10,730 nucleotides of DNA from positions 1 through 10,730 of the forward strand of contig DGVL01000082.1 in the NCBI GenBank assembly GCA_002394965.1, read 5' to 3'. Both the position numbers and the translations under genes were made by a program. Shown here in pieces: positions 1 through 5,707 of the stretch (position 1 is the first letter of the stretch; the number at the start of each line of letters is the position of its first letter). This DNA is from Lachnospira sp. UBA4285. GTDB lineage: Bacteria; Bacillota; Clostridia; Lachnospirales; Lachnospiraceae. Under the pieces are notes generated by a model, which saw only the letters and a list, made by a program, of their open reading frames with translations, ran no database searches and was not told where the DNA came from.

Positions 1-317
1 GTTCCGGAGCTCCGAGACCGGGCTTCGAAGGCGGCCAGATGCCTCTTTACAGAAGAATTCCGAAGAGAGGGTTCAAGAACTACAACAGAAAGCAGATCGT
101 TGCGATTGATGTTCAGTATCTGAACCGCTTTGAGGACGGAGCAGAGGTTACAGCCGAAGCACTCAGGGAAGCCGGTATTGTCAAGAACTCCAGAGACGGT
201 ATCAAGATTCTTGGCGGTGGTGAACTCACAAAGAAGCTGACTGTGAAGGCCAGCGCATTTTCCGCAGGCGCTAAGGAAAAGATTGAGAAACTGGGCGGTA
301 CCTGCGAGGTAATCTGA
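1..317 (+). CDS. rplO: 50S ribosomal protein L15, 3' part (start outside window)
   Basis: L15 is a large-subunit protein that binds 23S rRNA late in 50S assembly. The reading frame is open from base 3 to a TGA at 315-317, giving 104 visible residues of a protein usually near 145, so about 40 N-terminal residues lie upstream of the window. The glycine-rich GFEGGQMPLYRRIPKRGF stretch is the L15 signature, and the C-terminal part has the usual lysine- and glycine-rich GGGELTKKLTVKA pattern. The ATG at 39 is an internal methionine, because the conserved SGAPRPGFEGGQ residues precede it in frame. The last base of the stop codon is the first base of the secY start (TGATG), a sign of translational coupling. 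L15 followed by SecY is the standard end of the spc operon. Confidence 0.97.
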   Translation, partial: SGAPRPGFEGGQMPLYRRIPKRGFKNYNRKQIVAIDVQYLNRFEDGAEVTAEALREAGIVKNSRDGIKILGGGELTKKLTVKASAFSAGAKEKIEKLGGTCEVI

Positions 318-1639
318 TGTTCAAAACACTTGGCAAAGCGATAAAAAACAGAGACATAAGAAAGAAGCTTCTTTTTACACTGTTTATCCTTGTTGTCGTG
401 AGAATCGGCGCACTTGTGCCGATTCCAGGTGTTGATACAGAGTACTTCAGCACGCTTATAAGCGGGCTTACTGAGGGAAACTTAAGTTTCCTGAGCGCAT
501 TTACCGGCGGTTCATTTGAGAGAATGTCGCTTTTCGCGTTGAGCATTACGCCGTACATCATGGCGCAGATCATTGTGCAGCTCCTCACCATTGCCATCCC
601 GGCATGGGAGGAGATGCAGAAGGAAGGCGAGGATGGGAGAAAGCGCCTCGCCAAGATCACCCGGTATCTGTCTGTGATCCTTTCACTTGTAGAGAGTATT
701 GCGATGGCTGTCGGGTTTGGCCGTCAGGGACTGATTCTCGACAAGGCAACCATGAGCTACCCGCATTATGCGTTTACGCTTCTGGTTGTCATTGCGTCTC
801 TGACTACCGGCGCAACGATTCAGATGTGGCTCGGCGAGAGAATTACTGAGCATGGTGTTGGCAATGGTATCTCCATGATCCTTCTGTTCAACATCATATC
901 CGGCATGCCGGAGGATTTCGCGGGGCTCTTCGAGAAATTCGTATTTGGAAAGTCTGTTCCGTACGCAGTTCTGGCTGCAGCGATCATCATCGGCATTGTC
1001 ATCGCCATGACGTTCATGGTCGTCATCCTCCAGGACGGCGAGCGCCGCATTCCGGTTCAGTACTCCGGCAAGATGGCCGGAAGAAGGACATACGGCGGCA
1101 GCAGCAGCAACATCCCGCTGAAGGTGAACACGGCCGGCGTTATGCCTATCATCTTCGCGTCTTCTCTCATGCAGTTCCCGGTTATCATCGCGCAGCTCAC
1201 CGGTCACTCCGATTCCACGTGGGTTCGTTTCCTTTCCTCTGGCTATTGGGCGAGGCCGGCATATCCGGTTTATTCTCTCGGATTTATTGTATACATGCTC
1301 CTGTGCATCGTGTTTGCGTACTTCTACACCTCTATCACATTCAACCCGATTGAGGTGGCAGACAATCTCCGCAAATCCGGCGGCGTGGTTCCCGGAATCA
1401 CACCTGGCAAGGCGACAAGTGACTATCTTCAGGGTATCCTGAACAGCATCGTGTTCATTGGTGTCATCGGGCTGATCATCGTGGCGGCGATTCCGATCGT
1501 GCTCTCCGGCGTATTTGATGCTTCCGTGTCATTCGGCGGAACGTCCATCATCATTATCGCCGGCGTTGTGCTGGAAACCATCAACCAGATCAAGTCCATG
1601 ATGTACACGAAGACATACAGGGGATTCCTGCAGTTCTGA
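317..1639 (+). CDS. secY: Protein translocase subunit SecY
   Basis: SecY is the channel of the Sec translocon in the cytoplasmic membrane; with SecE and SecG it accepts preproteins from SecA and the ribosome. The 440-residue product has the usual length and about ten hydrophobic segments. Landmarks are the first membrane segment and plug region (residues 20-75), SITPYIMAQIIVQLL in the second segment (76-90), the basic cytosolic loop with VQYSGKMAGRR (247-257), IPLKVNTAGVMPIIFASS (266-283), and the C-terminal YRGFLQF. A GAGGT ribosome-binding site at 306-310 lies inside rplO, and the start overlaps the rplO stop by one base. Odd point: in the fifth cytosolic loop the usual PGIRPG reads PGITPG (residues 359-364), so threonine 362 replaces the arginine equivalent to E. 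coli Arg357, which is important for SecA-driven export. The family call is not in doubt. Confidence 0.98.
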   Translation: MFKTLGKAIKNRDIRKKLLFTLFILVVVRIGALVPIPGVDTEYFSTLISGLTEGNLSFLSAFTGGSFERMSLFALSITPYIMAQIIVQLLTIAIPAWEEMQKEGEDGRKRLAKITRYLSVILSLVESIAMAVGFGRQGLILDKATMSYPHYAFTLLVVIASLTTGATIQMWLGERITEHGVGNGISMILLFNIISGMPEDFAGLFEKFVFGKSVPYAVLAAAIIIGIVIAMTFMVVILQDGERRIPVQYSGKMAGRRTYGGSSSNIPLKVNTAGVMPIIFASSLMQFPVIIAQLTGHSDSTWVRFLSSGYWARPAYPVYSLGFIVYMLLCIVFAYFYTSITFNPIEVADNLRKSGGVVPGITPGKATSDYLQGILNSIVFIGVIGLIIVAAIPIVLSGVFDASVSFGGTSIIIIAGVVLETINQIKSMMYTKTYRGFLQF

Positions 1640-1675
1640 AACAGATCCGGGCAGCGTATAGAAGGAAAACCAATA

Positions 1676-1709
1676 CAAGCCTGCGCCTGTGTACGCAGGC
1701 TTGCGTTTT
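1676..1709 (+). terminator. Hairpin in the secY-adk gap, possible weak terminator or attenuator
   Basis: A perfect 10-bp stem pairs CAAGCCTGCG (1676-1685) with CGCAGGCTTG (1694-1703) around an 8-base loop. It is followed by CG and four T residues (1706-1709). The T run is short and displaced by two bases, so full termination is doubtful. Partial termination, or protection or processing of the mRNA between secY and adk, fits better. No promoter is evident between the hairpin and adk, so adk depends on read-through. Confidence 0.55.
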
Positions 1710-1736
1710 CGTCTGATCTCAAGGAAGGGATTCTAT

Positions 1737-2378
1737 ATGAAGATTATTATGCTGGGAGCGCCTGGCGCCGGAAAGGGCACACAGGCAAAAATGATTGCTG
1801 ACGCGTACGGAATTCCGCATATTTCCACCGGAGATATCTTTCGCGCCAACATTAAGAAGGGCACAGAGCTCGGAAAGAAAGCCAAGACATACATGGACAA
1901 GGGAGAACTTGTTCCGGACGCGCTGGTTGTCGATCTGATCATGAACCGCTTTGCGGAGGACGACTGCAAGAACGGATATGTGCTCGACGGATTCCCGCGC
2001 ACGATTCCGCAGGCCGAGGCTCTCGACGAGGCGCTGGAGAAAAACGGAGACCATGTTGATGTGGCAGTTGACATCGAGGTTCCGGATGAAAACATCATTA
2101 ACCGCATGAGCGGGCGCAGGGCGTGCGTCGGCTGCGGCGCAACATATCATGTGAAGTACAATCCGCCGAAAGTCGAGGGCATCTGTGATGTGTGCGGCCA
2201 GAAGCTTATCCTCAGAGATGACGACAAGCCGGAGACCGTTAAGAACAGACTGAATGTCTATCACACACAGACGCAGCCACTCATCGATTATTATAAGAAG
2301 AAAGACATCCTGAAATCCGTCGACGGAACTCAGGATATGGACAAGGTATTCGCTGATATAAAGGCGATACTTGGCTGA
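1737..2378 (+). CDS. adk: Adenylate kinase, zinc-binding LID type
   Basis: Adenylate kinase catalyses ATP + AMP = 2 ADP in the cytoplasm and sets the adenylate energy balance. The 213-residue product carries the P-loop GAPGAGKGT (residues 7-15), the AMP-binding STGDIFR region (30-36), the DGFPRT motif (84-89), and a LID domain with four cysteines at 130, 133, 150 and 153 (CxxC-x16-CxxC). That arrangement binds structural zinc in the Gram-positive long form. DDDKPETVKNRL follows the LID as expected. The ATG at 1737 is chosen because a GGAAGGGA ribosome-binding site (1723-1730) sits six bases upstream and the protein then begins with the canonical MKIIMLGAPG. An in-frame GTG at 1689 lies in the loop of the preceding hairpin and adds 16 unconserved residues. 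Position after secY is typical. Confidence 0.97.
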   Translation: MKIIMLGAPGAGKGTQAKMIADAYGIPHISTGDIFRANIKKGTELGKKAKTYMDKGELVPDALVVDLIMNRFAEDDCKNGYVLDGFPRTIPQAEALDEALEKNGDHVDVAVDIEVPDENIINRMSGRRACVGCGATYHVKYNPPKVEGICDVCGQKLILRDDDKPETVKNRLNVYHTQTQPLIDYYKKKDILKSVDGTQDMDKVFADIKAILG

Positions 2379-2404
2379 ATTGTTGATCAAGAGGGAGTAA
2401 GGTA

Positions 2405-2623
2405 ATGCCGAAGAGCAAAGACATGGAACTGCAGGGGAAGGTTCTTGAGAAGCTTCCGAATGCTATGTTCAAAGTTGAACTGGAGAATGGTATTCAGATC
2501 ATTGCCCACCTCAGTGGAAAGCTTCGGATGAACTACATCCGGATTCTTCCCGGCGATAAGGTTACAGTGGTTATGTCTCCGTACGATCTCACCAAGGGAC
2601 GCATCATCTGGAGAGATAAATAA
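2405..2623 (+). CDS. infA: Translation initiation factor IF-1
   Basis: IF-1 is a single OB-fold protein that occupies the ribosomal A site during initiation and cooperates with IF-2 and IF-3. The 72-residue product has the normal length and highly conserved segments: LPNAMFKVELENG (residues 17-29), HLSGKLRMNYIRILPGDKV (35-53) and SPYDLTKGRIIWRDK (58-72). A GGGAG ribosome-binding site at 2393-2397 lies seven bases before the ATG. Only 26 bases separate it from adk. In many Firmicutes the methionine aminopeptidase gene map lies between the two, and it is absent here. The start codon is unambiguous, because no upstream in-frame start follows the adk stop. Confidence 0.97.
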   Translation: MPKSKDMELQGKVLEKLPNAMFKVELENGIQIIAHLSGKLRMNYIRILPGDKVTVVMSPYDLTKGRIIWRDK

Positions 2624-2631
2624 ATTTCCTC

Positions 2632-2661
2632 TTGCATTCAAAATTGCGGCTGTGATACAAT
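2632..2661 (+). promoter_or_regulatory. Candidate internal promoter upstream of rpmJ
   Basis: A TGATACAAT extended -10 element (hexamer TACAAT at 2656-2661 with TG at 2653-2654) lies 18 bases after a weak -35 TTGCAT (2632-2637). Transcription would start near 2668, shortly before the rpmJ ribosome-binding site. The site lies in the 72-base gap after infA. It would give the rpmJ-rpsM-rpsK-rpsD-rpoA section its own promoter in addition to read-through from the spc side. The -35 matches consensus at only three positions, so the call relies on the extended -10. Confidence 0.5.
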
Positions 2662-2695
2662 ACGAGACGAACTTGTCTGAAAGGAGGCTTTTTCA

Positions 2696-2809
2696 GTGAA
2701 GGTCAGATCATCTGTAAAACCGATTTGCGAAAAGTGCAAGGTTATCAAGAGAAAGGGCGTTGTCAGAGTTATCTGCGAGAACCCGAAGCACAAGCAGAGA
2801 CAGGGCTGA
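2696..2809 (+). CDS. rpmJ: 50S ribosomal protein L36 (GTG start, zinc-binding form)
   Basis: L36 is the smallest large-subunit protein and binds 23S rRNA near the peptidyl transferase region. A GTG start at 2696, eight bases after an excellent AAGGAGG ribosome-binding site (2681-2687), opens a 37-codon frame ending in TGA at 2807-2809. The product begins MKVRSSVKPICEKCK and ends NPKHKQRQG, matching the family along its whole length. Cysteines 11, 14 and 27 and histidine 32 form the CCCH zinc ribbon of the zinc-containing paralogue, so a zinc-free backup copy could exist elsewhere. Position between infA and rpsM is canonical. The short length and GTG start make it easy to overlook. Confidence 0.97.
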   Translation: MKVRSSVKPICEKCKVIKRKGVVRVICENPKHKQRQG

Positions 2810-3079
2810 TTTCCTGAAGGCACAGGCCGGAGGGGATCTGTCCCCATCAAACACCAGAAGGTCCGTCATACCTTCTGGGAAGAAACAAGAAAGCGGCTGC
2901 AGCGCATGATTTCACCCGGAGGATTTCCGGGCTTTTATCGCGCTGAGTAGTATTTATACGCAGGAGTGAGGGGCGCGTACCATTTCACCTCAGAAAGATA
3001 ATTTTCTGAGCTACGCAAGCTGATTTTCTGCTCACGATCCAGAACTTGAGTTGATTAACAACGGAGGAAAGAGAGACAA
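2810..3079 (+). promoter_or_regulatory. Structured untranslated region before rpsM, possible ribosomal-protein leader
   Basis: No convincing gene lies in this 270-base stretch. It holds a series of short perfect hairpins: GGGGA/TCCCC (2832-2836 with 2841-2845, tetraloop TCTG), CCAGAAGG/CCTTCTGG (2854-2861 with 2871-2878), CCCGGA/TCCGGG (2915-2920 with 2926-2931) followed by CTTTTAT, CGCGC/GCGCG (2939-2943 with 2973-2977), and CTCAGAAA/TTTCTGAG (2989-2996 with 3003-3010). The third resembles a weak intrinsic terminator. The spacing to rpsM is far larger than other gaps in this operon. In E. coli, S4 represses its operon by binding the leader just before rpsM. A similar role here is an inference from position and structure, not from a recognised motif. 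Confidence 0.5.
2915..2936 (+). terminator. Terminator-like hairpin in the rpsM leader
   Basis: CCCGGA (2915-2920) pairs perfectly with TCCGGG (2926-2931) around a five-base loop. The 3' arm is followed by C and four T residues (2933-2936). Six GC-rich pairs and a short T run suggest a pause site or weak terminator that could act as an attenuator upstream of rpsM. Because rpsM-rpsK-rpsD-rpoA follow with no clear promoter after it, termination cannot be complete unless such a promoter exists. Confidence 0.4.
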
Positions 3080-3463
3080 ATGGCTCGAATTTCAGGTGTA
3101 GATTTACCGAAAGAAAAGCGCATTGAGATCGGTCTTACGTACATCTACGGAATCGGCAGAAGCAGATCGAACAAGATCCTTGCGAAGGCCGGCGTTGACC
3201 CGAACACGCGTGTAAAGGATCTTACGGACGAGGAAGTTGGCAAGATCCGTGATGTCATTGATGCAGAAGCTGAAAACGAGAATCTCCCGGTAGAAGGTGA
3301 TCTCCGCAGACAGACCGCTATGGATATCAAGCGTCTCCGCGAGATCGGCTGCTACAGAGGCATCCGTCACAGAAAAGGTCTTCCCTGCAGAGGGCAGAAG
3401 ACCAAGACAAATGCAAGAACCTGCAAGGGTCCGAAGAAGACGGTTGCCAACAAGAAGAAGTAA
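3080..3463 (+). CDS. rpsM: 30S ribosomal protein S13
   Basis: S13 sits in the head of the small subunit, contacts the P-site tRNA and forms the intersubunit bridge with L5. The 127-residue product opens with MARISGVDLPKEKRIEIGLTY, has the helical GIGRSRSNKIL segment (residues 25-35), and ends in the basic NARTCKGPKKTVANKKK tail that reaches the decoding site. A GGAGG at 3063-3067 lies 12 bases before the ATG, with purine-rich GAGAG nearer the start. Two cysteines in the tail (LPCRGQ and ARTCKG) sit where many homologues have valine and arginine; this looks like lineage variation. It begins the alpha-operon core rpsM-rpsK-rpsD-rpoA-rplQ. Confidence 0.97.
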   Translation: MARISGVDLPKEKRIEIGLTYIYGIGRSRSNKILAKAGVDPNTRVKDLTDEEVGKIRDVIDAEAENENLPVEGDLRRQTAMDIKRLREIGCYRGIRHRKGLPCRGQKTKTNARTCKGPKKTVANKKK

Positions 3464-3493
3464 TCTTAAGACGCTACGAGGAGATTTTTGAGA

Positions 3494-3901
3494 ATGGCTA
3501 AGAGTGCAAATGCAAAATCTGCTTCGGCTTCCAAGAAGCGGGTTAAGAAGAATGTGGAAAAAGGACAGGTACATATCCAGTCCTCTTTTAATAACACCAT
3601 CGTTACTGTAACGGATGCGCAGGGCAATGTCCTTTCCTGGGCAAGTGCCGGTGAGCTTGGCTTCCGCGGATCCAAGAAGTCCACTCCGTTCGCTGCACAG
3701 TCTGCTGCTGAGAAGGCAGCCAAGGCTGCAATCGACATCGCCGGACTTCGCTCGGTTGACGTATTCGTCAAGGGACCGGGTTCGGGCAGAGAGGCAGCGA
3801 TCCGTGCTCTTGACGCGCAGGGTCTTCATGTGACAAGCATCAGCGACGTTACACCGGTTCCGCACAACGGGTGCCGTCCGCCGAAGCGCAGAAGAGTCTG
3901 A
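3494..3901 (+). CDS. rpsK: 30S ribosomal protein S11
   Basis: S11 lies on the platform of the small subunit near the mRNA exit and the Shine-Dalgarno helix. The 135-residue product has a lysine- and serine-rich N-terminus, then HIQSSFNNTIVTVTD (residues 27-41), GFRGSKKSTPFAAQ (56-69), VKGPGSGREAAIRAL (92-106) and the C-terminal PVPHNGCRPPKRRRV (121-135), all hallmark S11 segments. The ATG at 3494 is preferred over an in-frame TTG at 3488, because the AGGAG at 3479-3483 is ten bases from the ATG but only four from the TTG, and ATG gives the usual MAK start. It follows rpsM after 30 bases and precedes rpsD. Confidence 0.97.
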   Translation: MAKSANAKSASASKKRVKKNVEKGQVHIQSSFNNTIVTVTDAQGNVLSWASAGELGFRGSKKSTPFAAQSAAEKAAKAAIDIAGLRSVDVFVKGPGSGREAAIRALDAQGLHVTSISDVTPVPHNGCRPPKRRRV

Positions 3902-3920
3902 TCAGGGAGGTTAAGTAAAG

Positions 3921-4559
3921 ATGGCAGTTGACAGAGTATCGATTTTAAAGAGATGCGCGGCCCTTGGTATCTCTCCGGCAGAGCTCGGAATTACAAGAAA
4001 GAGCCACAAGAGAGGCTTTAACGTTCCGGAGGACAACACACGCAGAAGAGGCAGAGGCCAGCAGGCCCGCCCGAAGAAGAAGAGCGAGTACGGCGAACAG
4101 CTGACAGAGAAGCAGAAGGCCAAGTTCATCTATGGCGTTCTGGAGAAGCCGTTCCGCAATTATTACGAGAAGGCTGAGCGCGCCAAGGGTATGACCGGTG
4201 AGAACCTGATGATCATGCTCGAGACACGTCTTGACAATGTTGTATTCCGCCTTGGTCTTGCCAGAACAAGAGCAGAGGCGCGTCAGATCATTGACCACCG
4301 TCACATCTATGTGAACGGCAAGCTTGTGAATATCCCGTCCGCAGCCGTAAAGGCCGGTGATGTGATCGAAGTCAGAGAGAGCAAGAAGAGCTGTGACCGC
4401 TACAAGCAGATTCTTGAAGCGACGAACGGCCGCCTTGTTCCGGAGTGGCTCACGGTTGACACCGAGAATCTGAAAGGCACTGTGAACGCGCTCCCGACCA
4501 GAGAGCAGATCACAACTCCGATCAACGAGATGCTTATCGTCGAGCTGTATTCCAAGTAA
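3921..4559 (+). CDS. rpsD: 30S ribosomal protein S4, zinc-free type
   Basis: S4 is a primary 16S rRNA binder that nucleates 30S assembly; in several bacteria it also represses its own operon. The 212-residue product has the N-terminal S4 domain with KFIYGVLEKPFRNYY (residues 68-82), then the S4 RNA-binding module ETRLDNVVFRLGLARTRAEAR (101-121) and HIYVNGKLVNIPS (128-140), ending IVELYSK. The N-terminus has a single cysteine (12), so the zinc-binding cysteine cluster of other S4 proteins is missing, a form I associate with Lachnospiraceae. An arginine/lysine-rich stretch (residues 26-55) seems longer than in relatives, which are nearer 197-209 residues. GGGAGG at 3905-3910 is ten bases from the ATG. 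Confidence 0.97.
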   Translation: MAVDRVSILKRCAALGISPAELGITRKSHKRGFNVPEDNTRRRGRGQQARPKKKSEYGEQLTEKQKAKFIYGVLEKPFRNYYEKAERAKGMTGENLMIMLETRLDNVVFRLGLARTRAEARQIIDHRHIYVNGKLVNIPSAAVKAGDVIEVRESKKSCDRYKQILEATNGRLVPEWLTVDTENLKGTVNALPTREQITTPINEMLIVELYSK

Positions 4560-4567
4560 TGAATTAC

Positions 4568-4599
4568 TTGCGCTGCGCTTTCTGAGCGCGGCGCAATTT
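4568..4599 (+). terminator. Strong hairpin between rpsD and rpoA
   Basis: TTGCGCTGCGCT (4568-4579) pairs with AGCGCGGCGCAA (4585-4596) over 12 bp with one G-U pair and a five-base TTCTG loop. Only TTTG follows, so the U tract is weak. The stem is the most stable intercistronic structure before rplQ. It could be a partial terminator, an RNase barrier or an RNA-stability element that sets rpoA levels relative to the ribosomal proteins. The rest of the 107-base gap contains a second small hairpin (4620-4636) and the rpoA ribosome-binding site. Confidence 0.6.
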
Positions 4600-4637
4600 G
4601 TCCGTTACATAAGGAGACGGGGAATATTCCATTCCCT

Positions 4638-4670
4638 ATGTTCAGAAGTAAGGAGCAGATGCGTACATGA
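4638..4670 (+). CDS. Possible 10-codon upstream ORF overlapping the rpoA start (speculative)
   Basis: ATG at 4638 opens MFRSKEQMRT and stops at TGA 4668-4670, overlapping the rpoA start as ATGA. An AAGGAGA sequence (4611-4617) lies 20 bases upstream, too far in linear terms. However, a GGGAAT/ATTCCC hairpin (4620-4625 with 4631-4636) would fold away most of the gap, leaving about four unpaired bases. That geometry is suggestive, but such a short frame may arise by chance and rpoA has its own AAGGAG. Confidence 0.2.
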   Translation: MFRSKEQMRT

Positions 4671-5638
4671 AAGACGCAGATTTCAATTTCCAGATGCCCA
4701 AGATCGAGAAGACAGCATCTTCCGCCGATGGCAAGTATGGCAAGTTCGTCGTGGAGCCGCTCGAAAGAGGTTACGGCTTGACGCTTGGCAACTCCATGAG
4801 AAGGATCATGCTTTCCTCGCTGGTGGGCACAGCTGTCTCCAGCATTCATATCGACGGCGTTCTGCATGAGTTCAGTTCCATTCCGGGCGTCAAGGAAGAT
4901 GTCACGGAAATCGTCCTCAACATCAAGCAGATCGTATTCCGCAATGAGAGTGAGAGCAACGAGCCGGTTGAAGCATATATCAACTACAGCGGCGAAGGGG
5001 TTGTCACAGCCGGAGATATTCAGGTTGGCTCCGAAATCAAAATCATCAATCCGGATCAGGTCATTGCGCACCTTAATGACGAGAATTCCCGTCTGGATAT
5101 GCGCCTGACAATTAAAAACGGAAGAGGATACGACAGCTCGGAAGCAAACAAGGATCCGAATCAGCCGGTTGGCACGATCGCCGTCGATTCAATCTATACG
5201 CCGATCGAGCGTGTGAACATGAATGTTGAGAACACGCGTGTCGGTCAGAATACGGATTACGACAAGCTCACGCTTGAGATCTTCACCAATGGCGCGACAA
5301 CGCCGGAGGAGGCACTCAGCCTTGCAGCAAGAGTTATGGCAGAGCATCTCAAGGTGTTCATTAACCTCAGTGACACCGCTGTTAATGCGGAAGTCATGAC
5401 CGAGCCGGAGAAGAAGCCGGCGAGTGCGGCAATGTCCATGACGATTGAGGAACTCGACCTTGGTGTCCGTTCCTTTAACTGTCTCAAGAGAGCCGGCATC
5501 AACACAGTGGAAGAGCTGTGCAACAAGACGCCGGAGGACATGATGAAGGTTCGTAACCTCGGCAAGAAGTCGCTTGACGAAGTGCTCCTCAAGCTGAAGA
5601 AGTACGGACTCGGACTTCGCGAGTCGGAAGAGAACTAA
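4667..5638 (+). CDS. rpoA: DNA-directed RNA polymerase subunit alpha
   Basis: Alpha dimerises to seed RNA polymerase assembly and contacts UP elements and activators. The 323-residue product has the N-terminal assembly domain (to about 235) with ERGYGLTLGNSMRRIMLSS (residues 33-51); Arg45 aligns with the E. coli assembly residue of the same number. A linker rich in Glu, Lys, Pro and Ala (about 241-256) leads to the C-terminal domain with ELDLGVRSFNCLKRAGI (262-278). Arg268 matches E. coli Arg265, the main DNA contact, and the helix-hairpin-helix NLGKKSLDEVLLKL (297-310) follows. AAGGAG at 4650-4655 is 11 bases before the ATG. An earlier ATG at 4659 stops after three codons. Length and domains are normal, and the position after rpsD is standard. 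Confidence 0.98.
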   Translation: MKDADFNFQMPKIEKTASSADGKYGKFVVEPLERGYGLTLGNSMRRIMLSSLVGTAVSSIHIDGVLHEFSSIPGVKEDVTEIVLNIKQIVFRNESESNEPVEAYINYSGEGVVTAGDIQVGSEIKIINPDQVIAHLNDENSRLDMRLTIKNGRGYDSSEANKDPNQPVGTIAVDSIYTPIERVNMNVENTRVGQNTDYDKLTLEIFTNGATTPEEALSLAARVMAEHLKVFINLSDTAVNAEVMTEPEKKPASAAMSMTIEELDLGVRSFNCLKRAGINTVEELCNKTPEDMMKVRNLGKKSLDEVLLKLKKYGLGLRESEEN

Positions 5639-5653
5639 CGATTGTTTATCAAG

Positions 5654-5696
5654 CTGCGCACAGTAAGTCCGTATGCGCGTGTGCGCAGTGTTTTTT
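5654..5696 (+). terminator. Intrinsic terminator or attenuator between rpoA and rplQ
   Basis: CTGCGCACA (5654-5662) pairs perfectly with TGTGCGCAG (5680-5688), extendable by a G-U pair, around a 17-base loop. TG and six T residues follow (5691-5696). The T run directly abuts the AGGAGG ribosome-binding site of rplQ (5697-5702). The loop contains TGCGCG (5674-5679), which can alternatively pair with TGCGCA (5655-5660), giving a competing fold that would destroy the terminator stem. Such mutually exclusive pairing is typical of attenuators, though here it may be fortuitous. Confidence 0.65.
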
Positions 5697-5707
5697 AGGA
5701 GGACAAA

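Noticed and set aside
1689..1736. GTG start that would extend adenylate kinase by 16 residues
   Set aside because: It lies in the loop of the intercistronic hairpin, lacks a ribosome-binding site and adds unconserved residues. ATG 1737 has good spacing to GGAAGGGA.
2906..2950. Fourteen-codon frame MISPGGFPGFYRAE in the rpsM leader
   Set aside because: No convincing ribosome-binding site precedes it, and a frame this short is expected by chance. It overlaps the terminator-like hairpin, so the idea of a leader peptide was considered but not supported.
3104..3865. Minus-strand open frame of 253 codons across rpsM and rpsK
   Set aside because: It mirrors two ribosomal protein genes and their spacer and has no family resemblance.
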